A DNA stretch of 64,000 nt from Sphingomonadales bacterium (GTDB lineage: Bacteria > Pseudomonadota > Alphaproteobacteria > SMXS01), in contig JALHLV010000002.1 in NCBI GenBank assembly GCA_022844405.1, forward strand, positions 1 through 64,000. The letters are read 5' to 3'. This document shows, piece by piece, positions 56,579-64,000 of this stretch (position 1 is the stretch's first letter; each line of letters opens with the position of its first letter). A model generated the notes under the pieces. That model did no database searches. It saw nothing but the letters and a program-made list of their open reading frames with translations, and was not told the origin of the DNA. The position numbers were made by a program, and so were the translations under genes.

Positions 56579-57175
56579 TCAATCGCCGGTGCCGTGCTTC
56601 CAGTCGGCGCCGGTGCCGGCCAGGAGCTTTTCCAGCAGGATGCCGATGGGCCGGATCGGATCGCTGCCGTCCCAGGTGTCGGCCGCGTGCTTGATCATGC
56701 CGAACAGCGTGATGTACAGCGGGTCGTGCATCATCAGCTGCACCATCGTGCCTGGATGATCGATCGAATCCAGGTAGACGTGCCGGTTGCGGTTGGTCCG
56801 GGTGATGTCGACATAGGACTGGGTCACCTCGAACCGCCGCCCCTCCGCCTTCAGCGTCTTCACCACATCGTCCGGCTCCTCGGCCCACACGGCGATGTGC
56901 TGCAGGCCGCCTTCCGGTACCCGCTTCAGATAGTCCTTGTAGATGCTGGGCGCGTCCCCGTGCGGCTGGATCAGCTCGATCTGCTGGTCGCCCGAATAGG
57001 TGAAGGCGGGCGACAGCTCGAACTCATACGGCTTGCCGTAGTAGATGCCGGGGAGCTTCAGATGCTCGTCGACGTAGAACGGCCCGACGCCGATCTCGAT
57101 CCAGTGTCTGGTGGCCTCGCGCATGTTGGGCACGACGTAGCCCTGCTGGATGACAGGCCCGAAAATCCGGCTCAT
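56579..57175 (-). CDS. VOC-fold protein, glyoxalase/dioxygenase-like
   Basis: The 198-residue protein has a VOC N-terminal half (GYVVPNMREATRHWIEIGVG, PFYVDE) and QQIELIQPHGDAPSIYKDYL. GGLQHIAVWAEEPDDVVKTL supplies a His, and GTMVQLMMHD a Gln at the third ligand position. The C-terminal tail (YITLFGMIKHAADTWDGSDP) is characteristic of a class of larger VOC proteins in degradative gene clusters. A GGGAGG-type site precedes the ATG at 57175. A palindromic operator lies 82 bases upstream. Confidence 0.85.
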   Translation of the reverse strand: MSRIFGPVIQQGYVVPNMREATRHWIEIGVGPFYVDEHLKLPGIYYGKPYEFELSPAFTYSGDQQIELIQPHGDAPSIYKDYLKRVPEGGLQHIAVWAEEPDDVVKTLKAEGRRFEVTQSYVDITRTNRNRHVYLDSIDHPGTMVQLMMHDPLYITLFGMIKHAADTWDGSDPIRPIGILLEKLLAGTGADWKHGTGD

Positions 57176-57256
57176 GACAAACCTCCCGCCCGCCTTCCCC
57201 GGTTGGATCCGTTGGTGTGTTCGAAGGTTATCCATGCCGAATTCGTCGTGCAACCT

Positions 57257-57276
57257 CAAATAAAACGTTTGATTTG
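57257..57276. promoter_or_regulatory. Near-perfect 20-bp palindrome between VOC and dmeF genes
   Basis: CAAATAAAACGTTTGATTTG is symmetric about 57266.5 except for one base pair, with the core AAACGTTT at 57263-57270. It lies in the divergent intergenic region near the VOC start. The binding protein is unknown; the AT-rich symmetric form suits a dimeric repressor. Confidence 0.55.
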
Positions 57277-57371
57277 CAACTACACGCCGTGAACATGAAA
57301 GGCCCGTCGTCGCCGTCCACCCGGCGAAGCCCCTGGATTTTTCGGCCGGCTTTTCTATCGCGAGCGAATGT

Positions 57372-57381
57372 GACAATTGTC
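57372..57381. promoter_or_regulatory. Palindrome GACAATTGTC upstream of dmeF
   Basis: A perfect 10-bp palindrome lies 50 bases before the dmeF ATG. It is a candidate operator for a metal-responsive repressor. The rhizobial DmeR type uses G-tract sites, which are not seen, so the regulator is open. Confidence 0.4.
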
Positions 57382-57430
57382 GCTTGTGATAGTCAGCGCG
57401 AATATCCTGCAATCGGCCGGAGATTGAATC

Positions 57431-58375
57431 ATGCACGCGGAACATCTCGACCGCTGGACCCACTCTCACCGCTTCGAAACCGGCGGTGAAGCTGTTGCCG
57501 AGCGGCGGACGCGTATCGTCGTCGGCCTCACCCTGGCGATGATGGTCGTCGAGATCGCCGCGGGCGTGCTGTTCAACTCCATGGCGTTGCTGGCCGACGG
57601 CTGGCACATGGCGACCCACGCCGGCGCGCTCGGCATCGCCGCGTTCGCCTATGCCTATGCCCGCCGGCACGCGGACGACCCGCGCTTTGCCTTCGGCACC
57701 GGCAAGGTCGGCTCGCTCGCGGGCTTCGCCAGCGCGGTGGCGCTTGCCATCGTCGCGGCGCTGCTGATCTGGGAGTCCGCCACCCGGCTGCTGACAGTGC
57801 AGGTGATCGGCTTCGACCAGGCCCTGCCCGTCGCCGTACTGGGCCTGGTGGTCAACCTGGCCAGCGTGGCGATCCTGGGCGGCCATGGCCACGCGCGCAG
57901 CCCCGGGCACGATCATGGGCATGATCATGCCGGTCACGATCACGACCATTCCCACGATCACAACCTGCGGGCGGCCTACCTCCACGTCCTGGCGGACGCG
58001 CTCACCTCCGTGACCGCCATCGCCGCACTGTTGCTGGGCAAATATTTCGGCTGGTGGTGGGTCGACCCGCTGATGGGCATCGCCGGCGGCGCGGTCATCA
58101 TGGTCTGGGCCTGGGGACTGATGCGCCAGGCCGGCGGCACGCTGGTCGACATCAGCGACGCGGGCCTGCGACGGGAAGTGATCGAGGCCATCGAAGCCGA
58201 CGCCGACAACAAGGTGACCGACCTGCATCTATGGCGCGTCGGTCCCGGCCACTGGGCGGCGATCGTGTCGCTGGTCACCCACACCCCGCGCAACGTCGCG
58301 CATTACCGCGCGCTGCTGGCGCCGGTGCACGAGATCAGCCACCTGACGGTAGAGATTCAAACGTGCGAGGACTGA
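57431..58375 (+). CDS. dmeF: Cation diffusion facilitator DmeF
   Basis: The 314-residue CDF exporter has the DmeF-type start HLDRWTHSHRFETGGEAVAE and helix 2 LLADGWHMATHAGALGIAAF (His/Asp metal site). A His-rich cytoplasmic loop (GHDHGHDHAGHDHDHSHDHN) comes next, then YLHVLADALTSVTAIAALLL (His/Asp in the second site). The C-terminal cytoplasmic domain is present (LHLWRVGPGHWAAIVSLVTH). DmeF proteins export cobalt and nickel. It is divergent from the VOC gene. Confidence 0.94.
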   Translation: MHAEHLDRWTHSHRFETGGEAVAERRTRIVVGLTLAMMVVEIAAGVLFNSMALLADGWHMATHAGALGIAAFAYAYARRHADDPRFAFGTGKVGSLAGFASAVALAIVAALLIWESATRLLTVQVIGFDQALPVAVLGLVVNLASVAILGGHGHARSPGHDHGHDHAGHDHDHSHDHNLRAAYLHVLADALTSVTAIAALLLGKYFGWWWVDPLMGIAGGAVIMVWAWGLMRQAGGTLVDISDAGLRREVIEAIEADADNKVTDLHLWRVGPGHWAAIVSLVTHTPRNVAHYRALLAPVHEISHLTVEIQTCED

Positions 58376-58377
58376 CC

Positions 58378-59223
58378 CTAACCGTCCTGCACGACCAGCT
58401 GGCTCTGCTCGCCCAGGCCCTCGACGCCCAGCCTGATCCGCTGGCCGGGGCGCAGATAGGTCTCCGGCTTCATGCCCTGGCCGACGCCGGCCGGCGTGCC
58501 GGTGGTGATGATGTCGCCCGCGCGCAGGGTCATGAACCGGCTGAGATAGCTGACCAGGAACCGCACGCCGAAGATCATGTCGGCGGTGGTGCCGTTCTGG
58601 CGGCGCTCGCCGTCCACTTCCAGCCAGATGCGCAGGTTCTGCGGATCGGGGATTTCGTCGCGGGTTACCAGCCACGGGCCGATCGGGCCGAAATTGTCGC
58701 CCGACTTGCCCTTCACGAACTGGCCCTCCCGGTCCTTCTGGAATTCCCGCTCGGACACGTCGTTGACCACGCAATAGCCGGCCACATGCTCGAAGGCGTT
58801 GGCCTCGGCGATGTATTTCCCGGTGGTGCCGATGACGATGCCCAGTTCGGCCTCCCAATCGAGCTTGGTCGATCCGCGCGGCCGGATGACGTCGTCGTTT
58901 GGCCCGCAGATCGAGTAGACCGACTTGGTGAACAGCATGGGCTCGGTCGGCACCCGCGCGCCGGTCTCGGCCGCGTGGTCGCGGTAATTGAGGCCGATGG
59001 CGTGGAACATGCCGGTGCCGGCGACGCACGGGCCGATGCGCTGCTTGCCCGGCACCAGCGGCAGCGATTCCGCGTCCAGCGAGCGGATTTGCGCCAGGGC
59101 GCCGTCGGACAGGTTCGGCCCGTCCAGATCGCGGATCACACCCGACAGGTCGCGGATGGCGCCGTGCCGGTCGATGACCCCCGGCTTCTCCTGTCCCTTC
59201 GGGCCATAGCGCAGCAGCCGCAC
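58378..59223 (-). CDS. Fumarylacetoacetate hydrolase family protein
   Basis: The 281-residue protein has the FAH-type metal motif: GLNYRDHAAETGARVPTEPM, DWEAELGIVIG (Glu pair) and YCVVNDVSEREFQKD (Asp). KSGDNFGPIGPWLVTRDEI and TGTPAGVGQGMKPETYLRPG complete the family pattern. Members hydrate or decarboxylate 2-oxo-hydroxy acids in aromatic breakdown. It starts at a GTG at 59223, four bases after the MaoC stop, so the pair is one operon. Confidence 0.93.
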   Translation of the reverse strand: MRLLRYGPKGQEKPGVIDRHGAIRDLSGVIRDLDGPNLSDGALAQIRSLDAESLPLVPGKQRIGPCVAGTGMFHAIGLNYRDHAAETGARVPTEPMLFTKSVYSICGPNDDVIRPRGSTKLDWEAELGIVIGTTGKYIAEANAFEHVAGYCVVNDVSEREFQKDREGQFVKGKSGDNFGPIGPWLVTRDEIPDPQNLRIWLEVDGERRQNGTTADMIFGVRFLVSYLSRFMTLRAGDIITTGTPAGVGQGMKPETYLRPGQRIRLGVEGLGEQSQLVVQDG

Positions 59224-59227
59224 CGGA

Positions 59228-60076
59228 TCAGCCCTTCAGCACGCAGCGGCCGTTGTTGATCACCATCACGTCGCGCTCCTTCAGCCGGCTGCGGTAGGAC
59301 ACCACGTTGCCGTCCACCCACATGTCGACGATCACCGTCTCGCCCGGATAGACCGGCGACGAGAACCGGGCGTCGAACGCGGTGATTTTCGTGTGGTCGT
59401 AGCCGCAGATGGTCTGCAGCACCGCCCGGCACGACACGCCGTAGGTGCACAGCCCGTGCAGGATCGGCTTCGGGAAGCCCGCCGCCGTCGCCACGTCCGG
59501 GTCGCAGTGCAGCGGGTTGCGGTCGCCCGACAGGCGGTAGAGCAGCGCCTGGTCCTCGCGGGTCGCCAGCTCGCAGGTGGCGTCCGGCTTGCGGTCGGGG
59601 ATCGGATGGGTTTCGGCCGGCGCCGGGCCGTTCGGGCCGCCGAAGCCGCCGTCGCCGCGGGCGAAGATGCTGGACATGGACGTGGACACGGGCGCGCCGG
59701 TATCCTTCAGCCGGGTCTTGGTCTCCATGTAGATCACCGCGCCCTTGCCGGCACCCTTGTCGAGCGCCTCGGCGACACGCGCCTCGACCAGCAGGTCGGC
59801 TTTCCACGGCAGCGGCTGGTGCAGCGTGATCCGCTGCTCGCCGTGGACGACCATGGTGTAGTTGACGCCTTCCAGCAAATTGCCGCGCGCGCCGAACAGC
59901 GCCGCCATGGTCGGCACCGTCTTCAGGTTCTTCTCGTAGGTATAGAGCAGTTCCTGCGGATCGAGCGGCGCGCGGCCCATCCCCAGCCCAAGCGCATAGA
60001 GCATGCTCTCGCGGTCGCCGTAGGAATATTCGCCCTTGGCGGTGCGCGCCATGATCTGATCGTAAGTGAAAGCCAT
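59228..60076 (-). CDS. MaoC-type double hot-dog enoyl-CoA hydratase
   Basis: The 282-residue protein has two hot-dog domains. The second carries the hydratase 2 motif YRLSGDRNPLHCDPDVATAA with the catalytic Asp and His in DxNPLH. An upstream region (MVVHGEQRITLHQPLPWKAD) and VIYMETKTRLKDTGAPVSTS are typical of MFE-2-like dehydratases. It probably hydrates medium or branched enoyl-CoA. The ATG at 60076 is chosen; longer forms lack a ribosome site. Confidence 0.92.
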   Translation of the reverse strand: MAFTYDQIMARTAKGEYSYGDRESMLYALGLGMGRAPLDPQELLYTYEKNLKTVPTMAALFGARGNLLEGVNYTMVVHGEQRITLHQPLPWKADLLVEARVAEALDKGAGKGAVIYMETKTRLKDTGAPVSTSMSSIFARGDGGFGGPNGPAPAETHPIPDRKPDATCELATREDQALLYRLSGDRNPLHCDPDVATAAGFPKPILHGLCTYGVSCRAVLQTICGYDHTKITAFDARFSSPVYPGETVIVDMWVDGNVVSYRSRLKERDVMVINNGRCVLKG

Positions 60077-60188
60077 CGGTCCCGGTCCTCTCCCCAATGA
60101 TGTGTGGCGGCATCCTAGGCCGGTTCGCGGAATGGCGACAAGTGTTCCCGGGTGGTAATGTCGCGGCGGGAATCGGGAGGGACCAACA

Positions 60189-61196
60189 ATGGCTCTGAGA
60201 ACGCCGCTGTGCGACATCCTCGGCATCGAGCATCCGGTGATGCTGGCCGGCATGGGCGGCGTGTCCTATGCGGAACTGTGCGCCGCGGTGTCCGAGGCGG
60301 GCGGCTTCGGCTCGCTGGGCATGGCCTCGGTGCCGCCCGACGGCATCCGCGACCAGATGCGCCGGGTGAAGGACCTCACCGACAAGCCGTTCGGCGTCGA
60401 TCTGCTGGCCGCCATCCCGGAGTCGCTGACCCGATCCGTCGACATCATCATCGAGGAAGGTGCCAAGGCCTTCATCTCGGGCCTTGGCGTGCCATCGTCG
60501 ATCATCGACGTGCTGCACCAGGCCGGCGTGGTAGTCATCCAGATGTGCGGCGCGGTCAAGCACGCGGTCAAGGGCGAGCAGGCCGGCGTCGACATCGTCA
60601 TCGGCCAGGGCACCGAAGGCGGCGGCCACACCGGCCAGGTCGCCGGCATGGCGCTGATCCCGCAGATGGTCGAGGCGGTCAGGATCCCCGTGGTCGCCGC
60701 CGGCGCCATCACCGACGGGCGCGGCCTCGCGGCGGCGCTTGCGATGGGCGCACAGGGCGTGTGGATCGGCACCCGCTTCATCGCCTCGCGCGAGGCCCAC
60801 GCCGCCATGGGCTACAAGCAGGCGATCATCGACGCGGCCGACACCGACACGGTCGTCTCCCGGTCCTATTCCGGCAAGCCCATGCGGGTGATCCGCAACG
60901 ACTGGACCGCCGACTGGGAATCCCGCCCGCAGGACATCAGGCCGTTCGGCGAACAGGGCCGCGCCGCGCGCGACGCCGGCGTCATGCGACCGCTGATGGG
61001 CGATACCAGCGGCTATGACCGCGCCCGAGATGCGACAGCGGCAGGACAGGGCGCAGGCGCCATCCACGACATTCCTGCGGCGGGCGACATCGTCAGGGAC
61101 GTGGTGGCGGAAGCCGAGGCAACCATCGCCCGCCTTTCCGGCATCGCCACCGGCCGCTATGCGCCGTCGCCGCGGCAGGGAACGCGACCAGCCTAG
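60189..61196 (+). CDS. Nitronate monooxygenase family FMN protein
   Basis: The 335-residue TIM-barrel protein shows LCDILGIEHPVMLAGMGGVS, IVIGQGTEGGGHTGQVAGMA (FMN phosphate loop) and IPVVAAGAITDGRGLAAALA with GAQGVWIGTRFIASREAHAA. These are signatures of the 2-nitropropane dioxygenase-like family, some of which are trans-enoyl reductases or dehydrogenases instead. The catalytic His in GGGHTG is present. A GGGAGG precedes the ATG. It is divergent from the MaoC-FAH operon. Confidence 0.92.
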   Translation: MALRTPLCDILGIEHPVMLAGMGGVSYAELCAAVSEAGGFGSLGMASVPPDGIRDQMRRVKDLTDKPFGVDLLAAIPESLTRSVDIIIEEGAKAFISGLGVPSSIIDVLHQAGVVVIQMCGAVKHAVKGEQAGVDIVIGQGTEGGGHTGQVAGMALIPQMVEAVRIPVVAAGAITDGRGLAAALAMGAQGVWIGTRFIASREAHAAMGYKQAIIDAADTDTVVSRSYSGKPMRVIRNDWTADWESRPQDIRPFGEQGRAARDAGVMRPLMGDTSGYDRARDATAAGQGAGAIHDIPAAGDIVRDVVAEAEATIARLSGIATGRYAPSPRQGTRPA

Positions 61197-61250
61197 GCTT
61201 TCAGCGCCACAACGGCGGACAGACGTCCCGCCATCTCGCTCATGGGCCTT

Positions 61251-61670
61251 CTACCACTCCCCAGTGTTGCCCATGCTCGCCCACGGCTCGGCGGGCGGCA
61301 GCGACGGGCCCTTCTGCAGCAGCTCGATGGAGATGTTGTCGGGCGAGCGCACGAACGCCATGCGGCCGTCGCGCGGCGGGCGGTTGATGGTCACCCCCTT
61401 GTCCATCAGGTTTTGGCAAAGCGCATAGATGTCGTCCACCTCGTAGGCGAGGTGGCCGAAATTGCGGCCGCCGCCATAATCCTTTTCATCCCAGTTATAG
61501 GTCAGCTCGACCTGCGCGTCGGGCTGACCGGGCGGCGCCAGGAAGATCAACGTGAAGCGCCCCTGCGGCACTTCGTTGCGGCGCAGCTCCTCGAGCCCGA
61601 GCTTGTTCACAAAGAAATCGAGTGCCTTGTCGAGGTCGCCGACCCGGATCATCGTATGTAGGTAACGCAT
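61251..61670 (-). CDS. Glyoxalase I-like VOC protein
   Basis: The 139-residue protein starts [20 protein letters not shown]. His5 is the first metal ligand, [15 protein letters not shown] holds a Glu, [19 protein letters not shown] a His, and [10 protein letters not shown] the final Glu. Together they give the full lactoylglutathione lyase metal set. [15 protein letters not shown] matches GloA. It would convert the hemithioacetal of methylglyoxal and glutathione to lactoylglutathione. Confidence 0.9.
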   Translation of the reverse strand: MRYLHTMIRVGDLDKALDFFVNKLGLEELRRNEVPQGRFTLIFLAPPGQPDAQVELTYNWDEKDYGGGRNFGHLAYEVDDIYALCQNLMDKGVTINRPPRDGRMAFVRSPDNISIELLQKGPSLPPAEPWASMGNTGEW

Positions 61671-61760
61671 GTCTCTACCCCGCATTGAGTTCGCGGCCAG
61701 TATAGCGGATGATCGCGGCGGGCAACCATCCGCCATCGTTCGCGGAACAAGGGGGAAACC

Positions 61761-62333
61761 ATGCTCTACGGTCTGATCGCAGCCGCCGTCGTCGTGCTGG
61801 TGCTTTACGTGCTCTACGTGAAGCTGATCACCCGTCGCAACAAGGCGCGCGAGGCGCTGTCGACCATCGACGTCCAGCTTCGCCAGCGCCATGATCTGAT
61901 CCCCAACGTGGTCACCCTGGCGCAGAAGTTCATGACCCACGAGCGCGAGCTGCTGGAAAGCGTCGTCGCCGCCCGCAACCAGGCGCAGCTTCCATACCGG
62001 GCCGACGATCCGGGCGCCGTGCGCCGGCATCTCGAGGCCGAGTCGCAGCTCACCGCCGGCCTCGGGCGCCTGTTAGCCGTCGCCGAGAGCTATCCGGAGC
62101 TGCGGTCGTCCGACACCATCGTCACCGCCCAGCAGACCCTGAACGAGGTGGAGGGCCACATCTCGGCGGCCCGGCGCTTCTACAATTCGGCGGTCACCGA
62201 GCTGAACAATTCGGTGGAGATCTTCCCGTCCAGCCTGGTCGCCGGCATGGTCGGCGTGCAGAAGATGCCGTTCTACGAGGTCGAGGACACGGCTGCCCGC
62301 GCGCCGGTCAACGTCGCCGACTACATGAAGTAG
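61761..62333 (+). CDS. LemA family protein
   Basis: The 190-residue protein has an N-terminal transmembrane helix ([20 protein letters not shown]) and a long four-helix body: [40 protein letters not shown] and [20 protein letters not shown], which are LemA hallmarks. The end ([13 protein letters not shown]-like) is typical. Its role is unsettled; it probably acts with the following DUF3137 protein, 10 bases away. Confidence 0.95.
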   Translation: MLYGLIAAAVVVLVLYVLYVKLITRRNKAREALSTIDVQLRQRHDLIPNVVTLAQKFMTHERELLESVVAARNQAQLPYRADDPGAVRRHLEAESQLTAGLGRLLAVAESYPELRSSDTIVTAQQTLNEVEGHISAARRFYNSAVTELNNSVEIFPSSLVAGMVGVQKMPFYEVEDTAARAPVNVADYMK

Positions 62334-62343
62334 GCGGCGCGCC

Positions 62344-63285
62344 GTGGCCGAGGATGCAGCGCCCTGGCTGACCGGGTTCGACGAGTTCCGCGACCGCGAG
62401 ATCGAGCCCATGATCGGTGCGCTGGAGCGGGCCCGCCACGAGGCGCGGGGCGCGGCGCTGAAACGGGCATCGTGGCTGATCCCGCTGGCGCTGCTGGCTG
62501 TGGGCCTGGTCTACCTCTACCTGCCCGGCGACTTCCTCATCTTCGCCGTCTTCCTCGCGGTGGGCGGTAGCTGGGCCTGGATCCAGTACCCGATCATCCA
62601 GCACCAGAAGAACGTGAAGCAGACGCTGGTCACCCGGCTGTGCGGCTTCTTCGGCCTGGAATACTTCATGGAGCCGAAACGCGACCCGATTCCCGAGTTG
62701 CGCCGGGTCGGCCTGCTGCCCAGCCACAACAAGGAGTCCCGCGAGGACCAGGTCTCGGGCAGCTATGCCGGCGTGCGGCTGGCGCTGACCGACCTGCGCC
62801 TGCGCCAGGAAAGCGGCTCGGGCAAGGACAGGCGCGAGGTGACCGTGTTCGAGGGGCCGGTGTTCTGCTTCTCGTTCCCCAAGCGGTTCAACGGCACCAC
62901 CATCATCAAGGCCGACGGTTCGCTGATCGGCAACTTCTTCGGCGGCATCGGCACGGGCGACCGCGAGCGCGTGACGCTGGAGGACCCGGCGTTCGAGAAG
63001 TGCTTCGAGGTCTATGGCACCGACCAGGTGGAAGCCCGCTACCTGCTCACGCCCGGCTTCATGCAGCGGCTCATGGACCTGCGCGAAAGCCTGGGCGACA
63101 GGATGCAGGCCGCGTTCAACGGCGACAGCCTCTACATCGTCGCCAACAACGGCCAGAACAAGTTCGAGGTGCAGGGCTATTCCGGCCAGGCGGTCAACGT
63201 GCAGCTCGACAAGTTCATCGCCGACATCGGCATCCTGTTCCGCGTCATCGAGACGCTGAACCTGGATTCGAAGACGCGGCTCTAG
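62344..63285 (+). CDS. DUF3137 membrane protein
   Basis: The 313-residue protein starts at a GTG, has two adjacent transmembrane helices at about 42-78 (LIPLALLAVGLVYLYLPGDF and LIFAVFLAVGGSWAWIQYPI) and a soluble DUF3137 domain with SGSYAGVRLALTDLRLRQE, FCFSFPKRFNGTTIIKADG and SLYIVANNGQNKFEVQGY. LemA and DUF3137 genes are frequently paired, as here. The molecular role is unknown. Confidence 0.92.
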   Translation: MAEDAAPWLTGFDEFRDREIEPMIGALERARHEARGAALKRASWLIPLALLAVGLVYLYLPGDFLIFAVFLAVGGSWAWIQYPIIQHQKNVKQTLVTRLCGFFGLEYFMEPKRDPIPELRRVGLLPSHNKESREDQVSGSYAGVRLALTDLRLRQESGSGKDRREVTVFEGPVFCFSFPKRFNGTTIIKADGSLIGNFFGGIGTGDRERVTLEDPAFEKCFEVYGTDQVEARYLLTPGFMQRLMDLRESLGDRMQAAFNGDSLYIVANNGQNKFEVQGYSGQAVNVQLDKFIADIGILFRVIETLNLDSKTRL

Positions 63286-63405
63286 CGGGCCGGGCGATCG
63301 ATCTGCAGAGCGCTGATTTCCCTGACGCGAAGGTTGCGCCGCCGACCGCCGAATCGTCGGTCGGCGCTCGCGCTCGAGCGCCTTGTCGGATAGGGTGGAA
63401 CCATC

Positions 63406-63747
63406 ATGAGCCTCATCTTCCCCAGCCCCACCGCCGGACTTTGCTTCCTGCTCGCATTCGCCGCGTGCAGCCCTGCCGTCTCCGCCGGGCCGTCGCACAT
63501 CACGTCCGGCCAGGACCTGGCAATAAGCCGCTGCGGCGGCTGCCACGCGGTGGAGACGACCGGCGAAAGCCCGCTGGCCGGCGCGCCGCCGTTCCGCGCG
63601 CTGGCGCGCAACTATCCGGTGGAAAACCTCGAGGAAGCCCTCGCGGAGGGCATCTTCGCCGGCCATCCGGACATGCCGGACGATCCTTGGGAGCCCGCTG
63701 ACATCCAGCGGTTGATCGCCTATCTGAAAACCATCCAGACACCCTAG
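63406..63747 (+). CDS. Small soluble cytochrome c
   Basis: The 113-residue protein has a signal peptide (PTAGLCFLLAFAACSPAVSA) and one haem-binding CGGCH motif in SRCGGCHAVETTGES. A Met ligand candidate lies in GHPDMPDDPWEP. The size and ending (IQRLIAYLKTIQ) are those of a class I cytochrome c carrying electrons in the periplasm. No oxidase gene is next to it. Confidence 0.9.
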   Translation: MSLIFPSPTAGLCFLLAFAACSPAVSAGPSHITSGQDLAISRCGGCHAVETTGESPLAGAPPFRALARNYPVENLEEALAEGIFAGHPDMPDDPWEPADIQRLIAYLKTIQTP

Positions 63748-63814
63748 ACGTGCCGGGTTGCGCCGGCCCGACACACGGTGCAAATTTCAGCCAGAACGCG
63801 AAACAGGTGCCACC

Positions 63815-64000
63815 ATGAACCGCCGCAAACTGCCATTTTCCAATGTCGAGATTTCCAGTCTGGGCCTGGGCTGCATGAGCATGTCTGCCGCCTATGGCAC
63901 GCCGGACGAAGGCCAGGCCGAGCTCACCCTGCGGCGCGCCGTCGAGATGGGCGTCACCTTTCTCGATACCGCCAACGTCTACGGCATGGGCCACAACGAG
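63815..64000 (+). CDS. Aldo/keto reductase, N-terminal part (cut by window edge)
   Basis: Sixty-two residues are visible: RRKLPFSNVEISSLGLGCMS and TLRRAVEMGVTFLDTANVYG. The GLGCMxMS start and TFLDTAxVYG motif with the catalytic Asp and Tyr define the family (AKR13-like). The rest lies beyond the right edge. It would reduce carbonyls with NADPH. Confidence 0.92.
   Translation, partial: MNRRKLPFSNVEISSLGLGCMSMSAAYGTPDEGQAELTLRRAVEMGVTFLDTANVYGMGHNE

Noticed and set aside
1-64000. CRISPR arrays, rRNA genes, complete prophage or plasmid origin
   Set aside because: No regularly spaced repeats, rRNA sequence, phage structural genes or replication initiator genes were seen on either strand.

Overview
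The window is GC-rich DNA with GC-biased third codon positions. It carries several families that are typical of Alphaproteobacteria: DUF2948, UPF0262, YacG next to tRNA-Phe, short-form HisG and DmeF. The gene string hisG-hisD-UPF0262-LMW phosphatase-(lipoproteins)-infA-maf-RNase E/G-yacG-tRNA-Phe also points there. Thiolase/OB-fold, Rieske oxygenase, MaoC, FAH, flavin monooxygenase-like and glyoxalase-fold genes suggest an aerobic heterotroph that degrades aromatic, fatty or terpenoid compounds. I cannot name a genus from sequence alone.

Layout. 0-8.6 kb: a cut-off DsbD/ScsB-type protein, dcd, murA (with Asp in place of the fosfomycin-target Cys), DUF2948, a MerR-type-HTH/citrate synthase fusion divergent from a cupin-DUF2332-monooxygenase operon, a lipoprotein and an enoyl-CoA hydratase. 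8.6-16.3 kb: a perfect 31-bp palindrome, an MFS transporter, an NTF2-like protein, an ATPase, a glycosidase-like protein, a thiolase/OB-fold pair ending in a clear terminator, and a VapBC module with its operator. 16.3-22.75 kb: the conserved housekeeping cluster ending at tRNA-Phe. 22.8-27.4 kb: an accessory island with lower GC in places. It holds a REP-associated tyrosine transposase (RAYT) between inverted repeats, a third copy of the repeat that decapitates an Rhs gene, a lipoprotein overlapping the Rhs 3' end, and a frameshifted DUF6671 gene.

27.5-35.4 kb: LysR regulator, MFS transporter, then a minus-strand run with a bacterial voltage-gated sodium channel, two small unknown proteins, TerB-like, TerC and an orphan MCE protein, followed by a lone endolysin-type peptidase. 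35.5-43.6 kb: a glycosyltransferase/epimerase pair, a VOC protein, a saccharopine-dehydrogenase-like enzyme, the assimilatory nitrite reductase operon nirBD with a structured leader, and a lipoprotein. 43.8-55.1 kb: small envelope proteins, a zinc metallopeptidase, an AI-2E-type permease, a Rieske oxygenase with a candidate regulator, a Dph6-like ATPase, LOG, hydrolase, GST, DUF4168 and a flavin monooxygenase-like protein. 55.1-64 kb: a threonyl-tRNA synthetase without editing domain, VOC, DmeF, FAH and MaoC, nitronate monooxygenase, glyoxalase, LemA-DUF3137, cytochrome c and the start of an aldo/keto reductase.

The strongest regulatory discovery is at 56.39-56.55 kb. A 25-residue leader peptide with five consecutive Thr codons has its own promoter and is followed by mutually exclusive hairpins and an intrinsic terminator, all directly upstream of the short threonyl-tRNA synthetase. 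This is a complete-looking transcription attenuator for a tRNA synthetase. The second candidate system is the Rhs tip plus overlapping lipoprotein, bounded by RAYT-type repeats just downstream of tRNA-Phe.
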